A DNA stretch of 64,000 nt, from NCBI GenBank assembly GCA_014526335.1, contig JACTAT010000009.1, positions 992,001 through 1,056,000 of the forward strand. Direction: 5' to 3'. The DNA is from Chrysaora quinquecirrha. Taxonomy: Eukaryota > Cnidaria > Scyphozoa > Semaeostomeae > Pelagiidae. How positions within the stretch are numbered: the stretch's first letter is position 1; the number at the start of each line of letters is the position of its first letter. A program made the position numbers and the translations under genes. Shown here piece by piece: positions 1-12,093 of the stretch. The notes under the pieces were generated by a model that saw nothing but the letters and a program-made list of their open reading frames with translations, did not search any database and was not told the origin of the DNA.

Positions 1-596
1 ACTTGCAGTAGAGATCAATTTGACGCCCCTTGATAATTCGTACATGACAGTAAAGTGGACTGAGTGGTACCCAGGGTAACTGAGTGGAGGCTATGGAAGG
101 TCTTCAGTAAAATGGATTGATATATAAACATGATGCTACACTGTACTGATGTTAGTCCCACCGCGCGTTGCAACTGGTTGAAATTTTAATTTCTTTATTG
201 CAAGCCTTTCTTGAACCTAATTCTACTTTTTATGAAACTTTCTTACATCGCTCTCAACGGGAAGTCAATAACTTAATTTCGCCGTTACGTACAACAAAAA
301 AGTTTCGCGTAAAACCAGTCAATTTTGTGAGAACCAGCATTATGGGTGCAGTTACAAGAAAGGTGCAGATAGATAGTTTTTACAATCTGACTGAAAAAGG
401 GTAAAGACGAGTAGATGACAGAAATGCAATGAAATGAAGAAAAGCTGGTCCGCCGAGCCGGGCAATAGCCTCACTTGCCGCATTATGAATTGGCCTCTTT
501 CTCGTTCAGAAGTTTTATTCTGATCTGAGTTCTAAAATGGCCTCCCGTTGAGAGCATTTTTGGCCTAGATGATTTCAAAAAACACTCATTTACGCA
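1..596. other. Upstream flank of the DDX51-like gene
   Basis: No convincing gene is visible. A 79-codon open stretch at 168-404 has no recognisable domain. The segment should hold the 5' flank and promoter of the helicase gene whose start codon is at 597; no clear TATA box was identified. Confidence 0.5.
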
Positions 597-3500
597 ATGG
601 ATTTGTTCCAAATAGAAAGATACTACTTTGATGACGATGAAGAAGAAAGCAAATGTTCAGCTGAAAAAGAAAAGCAAAGACTGCAAAGCCTAAACGAGAG
701 AATACGAAAAAGAAAGGTTGAAAATTCGAACATTGCTAGGCCACGTGAGAAAGAGGATAGGCCTATCTTGGTGAGTGATGTTTCGAGAAAAATGCTCAAA
801 ACGAAGAAAGGAAGAACCCAGAGCTAAAAAGAAAAAGAAGAAGAAAAGACATGAAGATGATGGTGAAGATAATTATGATAAAAATGCTAACGATAAGGAA
901 AGTTTATCTCCAGCAACTGAAAAACTTTCACCAAAAATTAAGAAGAAAGATAAAGATTATAGGCCTAGTAAAGATAGTTATGAAGATAATGATAACTGTC
1001 AGGAAAATTTAACTTCAAAAACTGAAAAACCATCACCCAACAAGAAGAAGAAGAAGGGTCATAAAAATATCATTGAGCATAATTTTGGAGTAAATGACAA
1101 CAGTACGGAAAATGAAACTTCAAAAACTGAGGAAATTTCACAAAAAGCCAAAAGAAAAAGAAGAAGAAGGAGAAGATTGATGAAGGTGATAGCAAAGATG
1201 TTTTTGAAGAAATTGATCAAAATGAAGAAAGTTCAATGTTAGTTGAAAAAGATTCCACTCCTAAAAAGAAAAAGAAAAAGAAAAAGGAAAATCATAAAGA
1301 GAAGAATAATTTAAACAGTGATTTTGAGGACTCTATGAATAATGAAATAGATAATGAAGGTTCAAAGAAAGTAAAGAGTTTAGATAAAAGTAACAAGCAC
1401 AAGAAATTGAAAACAGTTGAAAACGTTGCTGAGGATAATGATGATGATCCTAGCATAAATGGGGATTGTATTTCATATGATGATGCAAAGGACAATACAA
1501 TAAATACTGTTGATGAGATTGAGGAAAGCAAGGATTCTGAATCTTATGAAAATGGGCAATCTAATATAGAGGAAAATGCAGGAGAAATCAATCAAGATAT
1601 TCAGTACTTTCCAGTTTTGGGATCAGATAACAGAAGAAAGGAAAAACAAATCGTGAAGAGGACCTTACCAAAATGGATTTCTGAGCCAAGACTTATGATG
1701 GCTGATATATCACAGGGAAAAGTCCCTTTAGACAATGTTGAAGGCTTGTCAGCACTTATGAAAAGCAAACTTAAAGAAAATGATATAGAATACCTTTTCC
1801 CTGTCCAGGCAATTGTTATACCATATCTTTTGAGTCAGCAAAGTAAAGGGACCATATTTGGAAAAGGGGGTCTTATACCATCAGATATTTGCGTGTCTGC
1901 TCCAACTGGGAGTGGCAAGACACTTGCTTATGTTTTGCCGCTTATTCAGATATTATCACAATGTTTTGTTCGAAGACTTCAGGCAATTGTTATACTTCCA
2001 AGTAAAGACCTTGCTGTCCAGATAAAAGCTGTTATAAGCAACTATGTTACAGGGACTCCTGTTAGAGTGGGTCTGGCTGCCGGAATGAAGAGCTTTCAGC
2101 ATGAACAGGAGCAGCTAATGAAGTCAGGGTTTGTATATTATGCACTTAAGGTTATTGAGTTTTGCAGAATTTAAATGTTTTAAACATAATTGAAATTGCA
2201 TGCATGATTCAGCTTTGCTTCTCTGATTGGTGCATTTTAAATCTAGGCATGTATTCTGCATTAATCAGTTGTTTCAGGTTGTTTCGGATGTTCAGTAATA
2301 CCTATTATTCTATCATTTGCAAAATCATAGAACAAGAACATTGCTCAAGAAAGATGGGATTGTTATTTTTGTGCAACTTACTTTAAGCTATAGGTCTTCA
2401 AAACCAGTCAAGCCTGTCATTCATTAACATCAACGTAAAAGTCTATTATCTTTCGTTTTATTGTTAGATTTTCGTTTTTCGTTGAATTTCTCGCAAACTG
2501 TGAACCAGGATCTCTCTTTAACACCCTCTTAAAAAGGCTTACAAATATGTGGAAGGCAATAGAAGGTCACCTTACAAGGCATGATAGTCACCAATTATCA
2601 TGACAAGCCTTTGATATTTAGTTGGGCAACGTTTCGGGAGAGATCCGTCTCCCATCATCAGATAGAAGGTCCTTTTGTATCAATCTTTTTATTCAAATTG
2701 AGCATTTTTCCACGTAAAGCGTCCTTTAAAAATTACGCTTCAATGCGGATAAAAAGCGTTTATGTCAGGGTATCCTGTGAACGGAGTAGTGTTAAAAAAC
2801 AATCTGATTGGCTCATTTCGACCCATATTTGGACATGTATTTTCATCTTTGTCAATTTCTCTGATCTCTTGTTAACGTTTCATACACTTAAGAGTGTCAG
2901 ATGAAAAGCTTTTAAGTATGTTAAACGATGTCTCCGTTTTTCATGGCAATTGGAAGTCCTGTGAGAGTAGTAATCTAGTGTATCTCTCTTGATTCTAGGT
3001 CAAATGGCTTCGTGAATAGCGTTGATATATTGGTCTGCACTCCTGGCCGTCTCGTGGATCATATTGACCATACAGAGGGGTTTACGTTAGAACATCTTCG
3101 GTTCTTAATCATCGATGAAGCGGACAGGCTTCTTGGTCAATCATACCATAATTGGCTGGAGAAGATATTCAAAGCTGCCTATAGATCAAGGAATGACAAT
3201 TCATCACCTCAGAAGTAAGCTCTACACTACATAATATACACTGTTTTTTAAATGATTTGACTTTGTCTATGTTTTTTTCTGCGATTCGTAGATGAGTTTG
3301 GTGATGTTTTTTTGCACGCAGATGAGCCGATATTGGTGGTTTTAGTACGCAATCGCGTGTCAAAGCTTTTTGTCAACTCCACATTTCGACGGGCCTTTTT
3401 TCGAGCGGTTTTTGGACTGTTAGTTAGTAGAATTATAGAACTGTGAGTTACAGAATCGGTTCCAAAAATAGCTTATCTTAACGTTTACGATTCCTGCAAT

Positions 3501-6500
3501 CCGAGAGGCAATTCACTCCTTGGAATCTCGTGCACCTTTAGCCGGGATTTCTATTGTTTTCGTAGGAATCTTGTGAGAATCATTTTGTCGAACTCCGTAT
3601 ACTTTTTCTAGGACTGAATGCCTCCTCGGTGCAATCATTAGCTAAAAGTTGTTTTTCTTTCTATTTGGATATTTGGGCATTCTTTATTCTAAATAAATTT
3701 ATTTTTTCGCAGCAATATCGCAACGTTTCGTTCAAGGACGCCATTCTTAACCCCATCCTCATTAGAAAGAGTTGAGCTTCCCCTTCAAAAGCTACTGTTC
3801 TCTGCAACCATGACACAGAATCCGGAGAAACTCGCCCCTCTTCAACTGTTTAGGCCGGTTCTGTTTACATCGTCAGAAAAGACGGACTTCAATGAAGCTA
3901 AAGTCACCAAAGATCACCAAAAAAGTGAAGAGGGTAAGGAGATATATTATTGTCTACTTTCATTTGGTTTATTCATATTCTAAGTGTATAAGCTGCTGGA
4001 CGCCAATGGCAAGGGCAAAAACTTCAATAACTACGGTATCGAACAGGAAAAGAACTCGTCGCATGCAGATGCGCAAGAACAATTGAGTGAATATGATCAT
4101 GGAACCAAGATTTAGGCCTAAGAAAGTAAGTTAGTATGTTGTTCGATCGTAAGGGGACCGGAGGCTCCTCTTTCAAAAGCTTCTATCAGTGAATGGTAAG
4201 GATGGGCACCACTGCTGTCCTTAATTCGAAGTCCACTTTGTCTCACTTCTTCCCTTGCATGCTGAGTGCTAAACAAAGAGAAAAATCTAGGCTTGAACTG
4301 ACGATATTTTCTTTGATTTTCGCAGACGAATTCAGTAACGAGAGGTTTATTCTGCCGGAGAGTTTGACTGAAAAGATGACCATATGTAAACAAGGCGAGA
4401 AACCACTTGCTGTAATACATTTGATGAAGACGCTAGAATATACAAGAGCCTTGTGTTTCACTGGATCTATTGAAACCACCCATAGGTAAGCTTTTGATAG
4501 TCGGTCTCTGTCTCATGCTAATTTCCTTGCAAGCTCGCTTTGCCTGAAGCTTGAGATATGATGCAAGGGTTGTATAACGAATTACCGTAGCTTCACTAAT
4601 ATACTGTTGTTCTGCAGTTGAATCTCTATTAAAGGTCATCTCTGTTCAACGGGTACCTCCTAACGACGGACTAACATTTTATACCAAAGGTCTTTTCTTT
4701 TTTCGTCAATACAAAGGATACCTCACTACAGTAGACAATGATATTGGTCTCACTGAAACCTCCTTTATATGGAGGTTTCAGTGAGTAAAGCGAATCCATA
4801 TTAAGCAGAAATCTGCAGTGCTTTGACAAGAACATGCACGACTGCAAACGAATGCAAATGTTCTTGGTCCTACAAATTAGTTTCTGTCAACACGATTTTG
4901 CTCCACAGAGGATAGGGCTTATGTAAGATGTACTTAGAGCCTTTTTTCTGCAGCCGGCAATATTCGCCTCAAAATGGCAGAGTTTTTTAAAACAAAAAAT
5001 CAAATTTTCGAAACGGAGCGAAAGCTCAGAAATGGAGGACAACTAGCGAAAATTGCATGAGACTTAGGCCGTGGCAAAACGATCAAACACTGTTTGTTAA
5101 ACATTCGAAACTAGCGTTTGACCATTTGGCAATATTGCAAACATTGCCTGTCTAAAATTTCATGCTTGAAACCAACATTAGTTGTCATTGAAGTTTTAAA
5201 AAACATTGCTGAGCGAATTCTGATTGTAAAAAAAAATTGTGACATTGCCAAACGGTCAAACATCGTTTTCGCTTGATAAGCAAATCTCAAATGTTTGAAG
5301 TACAATGTTTGGTCGTTTCGTCAGGGAATTAGTAGCTATGCTTTGAGAATATAGATTCTGTAAGAATTCTGATTTTTCTTCTGTACTTTCAGGTTGTTCC
5401 TACTGGTCAAAGCATGTGACATTCGCGTTGCAGAATTCTCTTCAACATTAAATCAATCACAGCGAAAGGGAATCCTGAGAGATTTTAAAACTGGGAAAAT
5501 TGACTTGCTCATTTGCTCAGATGCCATGTCAAGAGGAATTGATATCGAGAAAGTCCACCATGTTATCAGTTATGATCCACCTGTGAACATCAAGACTTAT
5601 GTGCATAGGGTTGGCAGAACAGCTAGAGCAGGGCAACAAGGTACGTCTTGTTAGAATAGTCTCATTGGTCTCTCTGTCTCAACGTGCCAACACCAACCTC
5701 ATAGTATGAGGCTCATGCCTACCATCATGGCAACAAGTATTGAGACAACAGTCATGCCGACATACTAGCCGTTGGCCCCCTCCCTCACCTAACATTGATA
5801 TGGGAAAGGGGTGCCACTAGCAAGTTTTCTCACACGATTTTTACCGGGATTGTAGGCCCAAAACGGGTGTTCTTGATTCTTGTCCTCTTTTTGAGAAATT
5901 CTAGAAATTTCCATGTTTAGACCTTTTTGAGAAAGTTTAGAAATTTCCATGTTTAGACCTTTTGAGAAAGTTTAGAAATTTCCATGTTTAGACCTTTTGA
6001 GAGAGTTAAGAAATTTCCATGTTTAGACCATTGCAAGTCCCCGTAGGGATTTAGTAAGATGGAGGTCCTTATGAAGGAACGGCGAAGCGAGCTCTACGGG
6101 GGAAGAGAAGTCAGAGAAGTGGGAAAATGTTTGAAAACATGCCCTTTAGAACCTTGAAGAATGCATGTTGCATGTTGCATGTTGCATGTCCTCTGGTTAG
6201 TGAATGTTTATAAGATTGCCTGAGAAAGCCTTTTAGCATAGTATGGTCAAAAAGCACACAATACGAAATTTGTCGGGGCCTAAACTGCATTACGCCGCTG
6301 TGGCTACACCACTATAGTAAGCCCCGTAAGAAATGCCACTTCTCGCCTTGGTCTATTTTGCAATGCAAATTCACGCTACTTAGGCCCACGGTCTGAATCT
6401 CATGCTATATTTGAAAAATTTTCTTTCTTAGGTATGGCATTAACACTACTGTACCCAAAAGAGGTATTCCACTTCAAGAAAATCATTAGAAATGGAAAGC

Positions 6501-6640
6501 GCACGACTCTGAAGAGGCTAAACATTACGCAATCGGATTTCGAGCCGCTGATTGGTCAATACGAAGAAGCTCTTGTCGCTTTGAAAGACACTGTTGAAAA
6601 TGAGCGATCACAGGGATACAAACAAAAAAGCAAAACATAA
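597..6640 (+). CDS. DDX51: DDX51/Dbp6-type DEAD-box ATP-dependent RNA helicase, multi-exon
   Basis: Nucleolar DEAD-box RNA helicases of the DDX51 (yeast Dbp6) family act in large ribosomal subunit assembly. My exon model is 597-2128, 2999-3214, 3713-3933, 3985-4086, 4326-4485, 5393-5640 and 6432-6640, with GT/AG ends and matching phases from 1236 onward. Helicase motifs appear in order: the Q-like FPVQAIVIP, Walker A APTGSGKT (about 1899-1922), [18 protein letters not shown], the DEAD box, FSAT, ALCFTGS, SRGIDI and [10 protein letters not shown]. The C-terminal ending [17 protein letters not shown] is the DDX51 ending. The start MDLFQIERY resembles the vertebrate DDX51 start, which is why 597 was chosen. 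Odd: in the Lys/Glu-rich N-terminal part the coding frame changes near 790-830 and returns near 1150-1170, both in A-rich runs. These are assembly indels, unrecognised introns or real damage. The helicase core is intact. Harbinger-like and other repeats sit in its introns. Confidence 0.9.
2129..2998. other. First long intron of the DDX51-like gene
   Basis: The donor GTTTGT follows codon GG- at 2128 and the acceptor TTCTAG precedes 2999. Joining them restores an unbroken helicase frame (KSG to [17 protein letters not shown]). The interior is AT-rich. It contains a stretch near 2620-2660 (aacgtttcgggagagatc) that looks like an old repeat fragment. Confidence 0.6.
4749..4785. repeat. Perfect hairpin in a helicase intron
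   Basis: The arms ctcactgaaacctcc (4749-4763) and its exact reverse complement (4771-4785) flank a 7-nt loop. They give a 15-bp perfect stem inside the intron 4486-5392. It is probably a remnant of transposon ends. Confidence 0.8.
5067..5328. mobile_element. Harbinger/Tourist-type MITE, copy 1 (helicase intron)
   Basis: This is a 262-bp imperfect palindrome. Its left end ggccgtggcaaaacgatc mirrors a degenerate right end. It is flanked by TTA at 5064-5066 and TTA at 5329-5331. The interior has several copies of caaacattg and its complement. TWA target duplication plus a GGCC... terminus points to PIF/Harbinger mobilisation. Confidence 0.75.
5889..6035. repeat. Short tandem array, about 35-bp unit, 4 copies
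   Basis: The phrase gaaatttccatgtttagacc recurs four times with near-identical spacing, each copy followed by tttgaga. It lies in the last intron of the helicase gene (5641-6431). Confidence 0.85.
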
Positions 6641-7425
6641 TTTAGCTTGTTTTTAGTATATATTTTTTTATCTTTCTACAGATGTATCTTTTACTGCTTA
6701 TAGTATGGAGAAATCTTTTAATGTAAGTGTTTGATTCGTAATGATACGATCCGAAGTAATTTTGTTTCTTTATCTTTCCTTCATTTGCTGCGAAACTTCA
6801 AGAAGACCATTTTGGGGAGTCGTTGCAAAAATTCTATGACAATTTCTGGCAGTTTAGAGGTCAAAATACGGTGGAACGAAGCATTCTGGTATATAAAAGC
6901 GATCTTTATAAGAAACACGAAGCGTACAGTACTAGCTTTTTCACGTTTTATAGAATGGAGTGAAACAGTGAAACCACCTAGGGGCTTGTTGTAGAGAGCC
7001 AGAGAGGTATCCACTGTACAGAGGTTATATGTTGAAAGTGACCACTGCTCATTCAGAGGTCGTTCAAAAGTTATCAAGCCCTTCAACGTAATCGTGAATG
7101 TTACTGTTACTATGCAGTACTTATGTTAATCAATTGTAAATAGTCTTCTTGTTTTGTTATGATTTATGGATATACACGAATCCTCTATTTCGAAACTTGC
7201 CCTGCCCTTATCTCGACAACAAGAGGTGTCCGTTTTATAGAGGTGCTGCCCTTAATCGATGGTTCACCGTAAAAGATTCTGATGACCTTTTCAGTTTCGA
7301 GAGAATACACGCTTTTTTACGAGGAGCACCTTTAGAAGGAACTAGGGATTGAAAATTCCCATTAAAACTAAGGAACTTTGGAAATATCTCACAACTATCG
7401 ATGGTCGGATGAAGAACTAAGAATA

Positions 7426-7805
7426 CACTCTTTTTTTTATAAGAAACTAAGATTTTTGGTCAGTACTCAAAGTTTCTTAGTTTTGGGACAAATTTGGTAC
7501 TGAAAGTTTCTTAGCAGTTTCTTAGAATCAAAATTTTTAAGTGCCAAAACGGGCAATTGACACTTAAATTCTACAAATTGAAGAAGCAATACAATTCACG
7601 TTTACATCAGCTGTTTTTTCTGTAAAAATAGACACTTATGGTGCAACAGAAGTTTGTTTTCTCGATGCTTTATTTCTAACTCTAAAGATTCTTGAGACCT
7701 GCGAGTTTCTTATCATTTTTGGTCGAGTACTGAAAGTTTCTTAACCAATATTGATCTCAGTACTGAGTTTCTTATAAACGGGTTTCTTATAAAAAAAAAT
7801 GAGTG
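7426..7805. mobile_element. TA-flanked MITE, family B copy 1 (GTTTCTTA word)
   Basis: The element begins cactctttttttt and ends aaaaatgagtg, flanked by TA on both sides (7424-7425 and 7806-7807). Internally the word gtttcttag/aagaaac recurs at least seven times on both strands. TA target duplication and terminal inverted repeats suit a Tc1/mariner-type non-autonomous element. Confidence 0.8.
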
Positions 7806-10469
7806 TAACTTGTTTCAAGAAAATTACAGTTTCTACAACCAAACAAAAGCAACATATTTGCCATCGTAGTTCCCTTAAAGACTCCATTTATATTTTATTA
7901 CAGTTAGAAAACGTAGCACGTTTAAATGAATTTGCTATAAAAATTTGTATTAAAAAATATATCACAGCAAGGAACATTTGAAGGAACTTTTCACCTCATT
8001 GCGTTAAAAAATTTAGGAACTCCAGCCTAAGCTCAGATCAAAGGTACAAAGGTTTCTTATATAAAAAGTTTGAGCAATCGGGTCAGTAGAATTGATAACG
8101 TAACATGATCTAATTCTTTAACAGTGAAAAAGTTTCAATAAGGAAATAATATGACGTCCTCGTTTCGTCTTTCCTCAAAATGTACTTCCTGGTAGATTCT
8201 TCCATGACAACTGCCAAATATTGGATTTATACCCTCACGGCTGCCCGTCGAGCGGCTAGGAGCCGCATGTTTCGGTTTCGGCAAAGGAAGCATGCGCAGA
8301 TGATTCAACAGCATTCTAAAGCGCTTATGTCACGATGAGGAAATGTTGCGCATGCCTCATATGGAAGCATGAATAGGTATTGAGGTATTGACGTAGATAA
8401 TTGAGGGTTGATTGCATGACGTGTTTACAAGCGGAAATCTGTTTGATTACACAAATGCGTTGTTTACATCACAGCTAATTACCATTAGCAGTCAGCACTG
8501 TTTTTGACATAGAGTTAGTGATGAGCTCGCAGACTTTGGAACGCGGAAACTCAATTTTGTCTCTTTGCCCACCATAGTCCCAAGGGCCAGATTTTGCAAT
8601 TAATTTTCTTTTTATTAACCTTAAACCTTTACTTTTAATTGATTAATGTAGTTGTAGGCCATCTTTGCCTAATACCTTTGTTAAAAAAACAATTCCCTTG
8701 AAGAATTTGGCTTCGATTTTTTTACTTACAGATATACGAATTAACCCGAAATTTTCAGGTTATTTATTTGCAAGAGAAACTAGTCTGTTTAGAGACCCAC
8801 CTTAACAAATACGGAAAATTTAAGTCTGTTTAACAGATGTAAACATGCTTATAAATATTTAACGCCTTCAAAGAAGGTATTGTCATAAAAGATATGACTC
8901 AGTTTATAAAAGAACACCGGCCTAATTCATAATGGTTGAATCGACAAAGAAAAACATTTATTGAAGCTATTCTTCTAAAAGCAACAGGAGTCCATTAATT
9001 CCAATTCGTTGTTTTTCAAACGTCAACTCATCCTCCCCGTGTTATTGACTGCTTTTCTGTTTTGAGGCAAAAGTATGCGCTATGCGCGCGCATCAACAAA
9101 ATATGAACAATCAGTTCGAATCTTTCGAGTCAAGTCAACGATCATGGTGTTCATTCAAACTGTGACACGAGCATGTATAATTACGCATGCAAACATATTT
9201 TGTATGGTAACCAAAGAAAAGTTTACACGGGAGCAAAGAATTACAAAATTTTGGTCATTATTTATCTTCTCCCTTTTCGACCCCCTCTTGAAAAAACACG
9301 TGGTTTAGTGTACAGTACCCTACGTTACTAAAAAGAGATTCTGAACTTGAATACTGTAGCACAGATTGGACTGGGTTAAAAGTGCAACCATTACCTGAAG
9401 TACTTAGTTGACGAAAAACGATTCTGCTCATGCGTTTCATGAATGCTTTGCGCGCTGCCTCGCTTTGGTTAGAGCGAGTGACAAATGGGCCTAATGGCCT
9501 AATGCCTTTTGCCCACTGATGTTCCTTTGACTTGCGGGCAGTGTCACAAAGAAATGTCTACAAAACTTACAAAATGTTATAGCCCAGAGTTGTTGAGTGA
9601 TTCTACTAACCTTCCTTGCACTAATGGGCTTATTCTTGCAGTCTTTAGAAACACTTCAAAACTTCTGACTTGGAGTTCCAAGGTTTCTGAACAGCGAATA
9701 TTTCAATCTTTGCTCCAATGCGCTCAAAACCGAACAAAGTTCCAATTTGACCGCACTGCAATGTGCTATGGCAAGATTCAGTAGTGATTTATATATCAAA
9801 TCCCCTGGGACTAAAATTTGCATGTTATCCGTGCACGTCGTTGAATGAAAGATACAAAATGCATGCAAAATAGGAAAATGCGCGTTTCTTAGCTACTTTA
9901 GTTTCCAGTGCAAAGATAGGCGAGATTCGTTGGAGTAGATTTAGATAAAGCTAGGCTATGCAGAAGTTCTACGCCCAATAGGGCAACCAGACTCTGCAGG
10001 AACCGACGGAAATTTTTGATACAAATTAGAAGATCAGTACAAAGACCCGTATTACTGTGTTCAATGGCAAATTTAGCCTTTTAAATTGTGCAACAATTTT
10101 GACTAAAGACACTTGGTAGAGTTCGAGACCAAGAAATGCACATTTTCATCTTCTGTACCTTTTATAACTTTAAATACAAACTACTCGAAATAAACTCGAA
10201 CGAAGAGTAAAAATATAACAAGGAAGTAATTTAATTTCCGAAAGCTTTTAATTAACAGACTGATCTAAAAGAAGTAGCTAGAAGTTAGTAGGTTTTCTAA
10301 ACAGAACATTAGAGGAACAAAATTGCATACGGCTACGGGGGAATCACTTATTTAGGGGTGGGTCAGCTACTACCTAAAATTCCCTTGCTTTTTGGAGGAC
10401 GGACTTTCTTTATTAATTATAGGACCTAACGAACTACAACTAGTGTCCTGTACCAGAATATGGCACTAA

Positions 10470-10713
10470 GGTCCAAACCAAACAATCAAACATTGTTTGC
10501 TAAACATTTAGTTTTCAAGCATAATTTTTACTGTCTTGCCACGTCACAAATTATTGCTCTTCAGACGATTTTTTGCTAATTTTCTTTTTAAATGTTTTTT
10601 AACTTTTGAGAAACATTGCTAAGCGAAATCTGCTTGTCAAACAATGTTTCCTGAAATGTTCAAACGTTGCGACAAATGTTTCACAAACAATGTTTGATCT
10701 TTTGGCAAGGGCC
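10470..10713. mobile_element. Harbinger/Tourist-type MITE, copy 2
   Basis: Flanked by TAA (10467-10469) and TAA (10714-10716). The left end is ggtccaaaccaaacaatc and the right end tgatcttttggcaagggcc. The interior is rich in aaacattg and caatgttt, as in copy 1. Confidence 0.75.
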
Positions 10714-11046
10714 TAAGTCGGCAATAAACAACTAAAAAGTGACAGAGAAAAATTCGGTACATAAGTTGAAAAATTATTTCTGTACATTTGCAAAACCTTT
10801 TAAACAAGAAGATCGGACAAAACATTGCCACTGTCGCAAGCGAAATTCTTTGATATTAGATGCATGAAATGAAACCCAAGTTGTCTATTTACATTTAACG
10901 CACCTACGCGTACATTGACCACATTTTAGCCAATGAAATATGATTCAAGGCGCTAGGCCCATCGAAAAGCTTAGGCCTTTGAAAGCGCGTCTCTGTACCA
11001 GGTTTTGCTTTTTGAAATTTCGCTGGCAATGTTTCACACTTCATAA

Positions 11047-11232
11047 GCAACGACAGTCGAACCTCAGAATAGCAACCACTTTAGATCCAAGGTCACGCAG
11101 CCGTTATTGAGAAGTAGCCGCTAATCGGACGTTTAGCAATACTATGGGAAAGCGTTTGGGTCTGAAGATTAGAGGCCGTTATAGGGAGGTGGCCGCTTAC
11201 CTGAGGTGGCCGCTACTAGAGGTTCGACTGTA
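11047..11232. mobile_element. Short mariner-like MITE
   Basis: The left end cagtcgaacctc is matched by the right end gaggttcgactg. Between them lie repeated ggccgctta/ggccgttat phrases. A target duplication is not clear, so the assignment rests on the inverted ends only. Confidence 0.6.
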
Positions 11233-12093
11233 GTCTAAATCTAACTACACTTAGGGATACACAATCAACATCAGACTAAATATCAGCGCTAGCTTAAAGG
11301 TAAATAGTAAATATAAGCGACTAAAATATTACAATCAACATAGCAAATAGTAAACATTAACAAAATTAGCAATAAAACCAGCGAAAATTAGTGCGTCAAC
11401 TGTGTAAAAAATAGCAACGATGCTTAGGCCATAATTTAAGACACTCCAGCGGAGTTCAAATAGGTTGGCCCTTCATCAACCTTGGTTCAACCAAATGACC
11501 GGTAACCAAAGTTCGGTAACAAATGACGACTAGCATACGAATCACAATATCGACCACCCTTTAAAAATTATGATACCTACACTGAAACAAATTAAAGCGA
11601 TTCTTAACTGGGGGGTAATGTTAGGCCGTCCGTCTAACTCTACACGAGACTTTGCTACACTTGTTGAAACTTTCGCAATAAGTTACTTAAACAATGAACA
11701 ATTAAATGCGACCGAAGAAATCGGCCAATAATCTGGCCCACAACGTATTAAACTTAGCTAGAATTCTTATAATGAAATAAGCGATAAAAAATATTTTAGT
11801 ATACAGTGATTGGTTATCGATAGCGACTGTTTTAATTACTAAAATAACACGAAGAAGTTGACAATAGCACTCGAAAACTTAGCACAAAATTAAGCTAGAC
11901 ACGAGCCTAACTTTATGAAGCTAAAATATTTTTGCGTGTAAATAACTGATTTGTCCAATGCAGTTTTCCAATGTTTTTGTTGTTCGTTTGGATGTCCATT
12001 TAAGTATGAAACTACAATAAGTCTATTTTCTTGAAAAATGTGTCTGTTAGTGTACGTCTTACCATTATGGCATGCTTCGAATATCGCAGTAAA

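Larger units (their letters stand above)
6641..12093. other. Intergenic region between helicase gene and receptor gene A
   Basis: No convincing gene is visible. It holds a TA-flanked MITE (7426-7805), a Harbinger-type MITE (10470-10713) and a mariner-like inverted repeat (about 11047-11232). The stretches 7806-10469 and 11233-12093 contain only short unsupported open frames. The two flanking genes are transcribed convergently, so this segment holds both 3' flanks. Confidence 0.6.

Noticed and set aside
775..1242. Separate Lys-rich gene starting at the ATG at 775
   Set aside because: It is better read as the N-terminal linker of the helicase with a frame disruption; the same style of Lys/Glu text continues on both sides.
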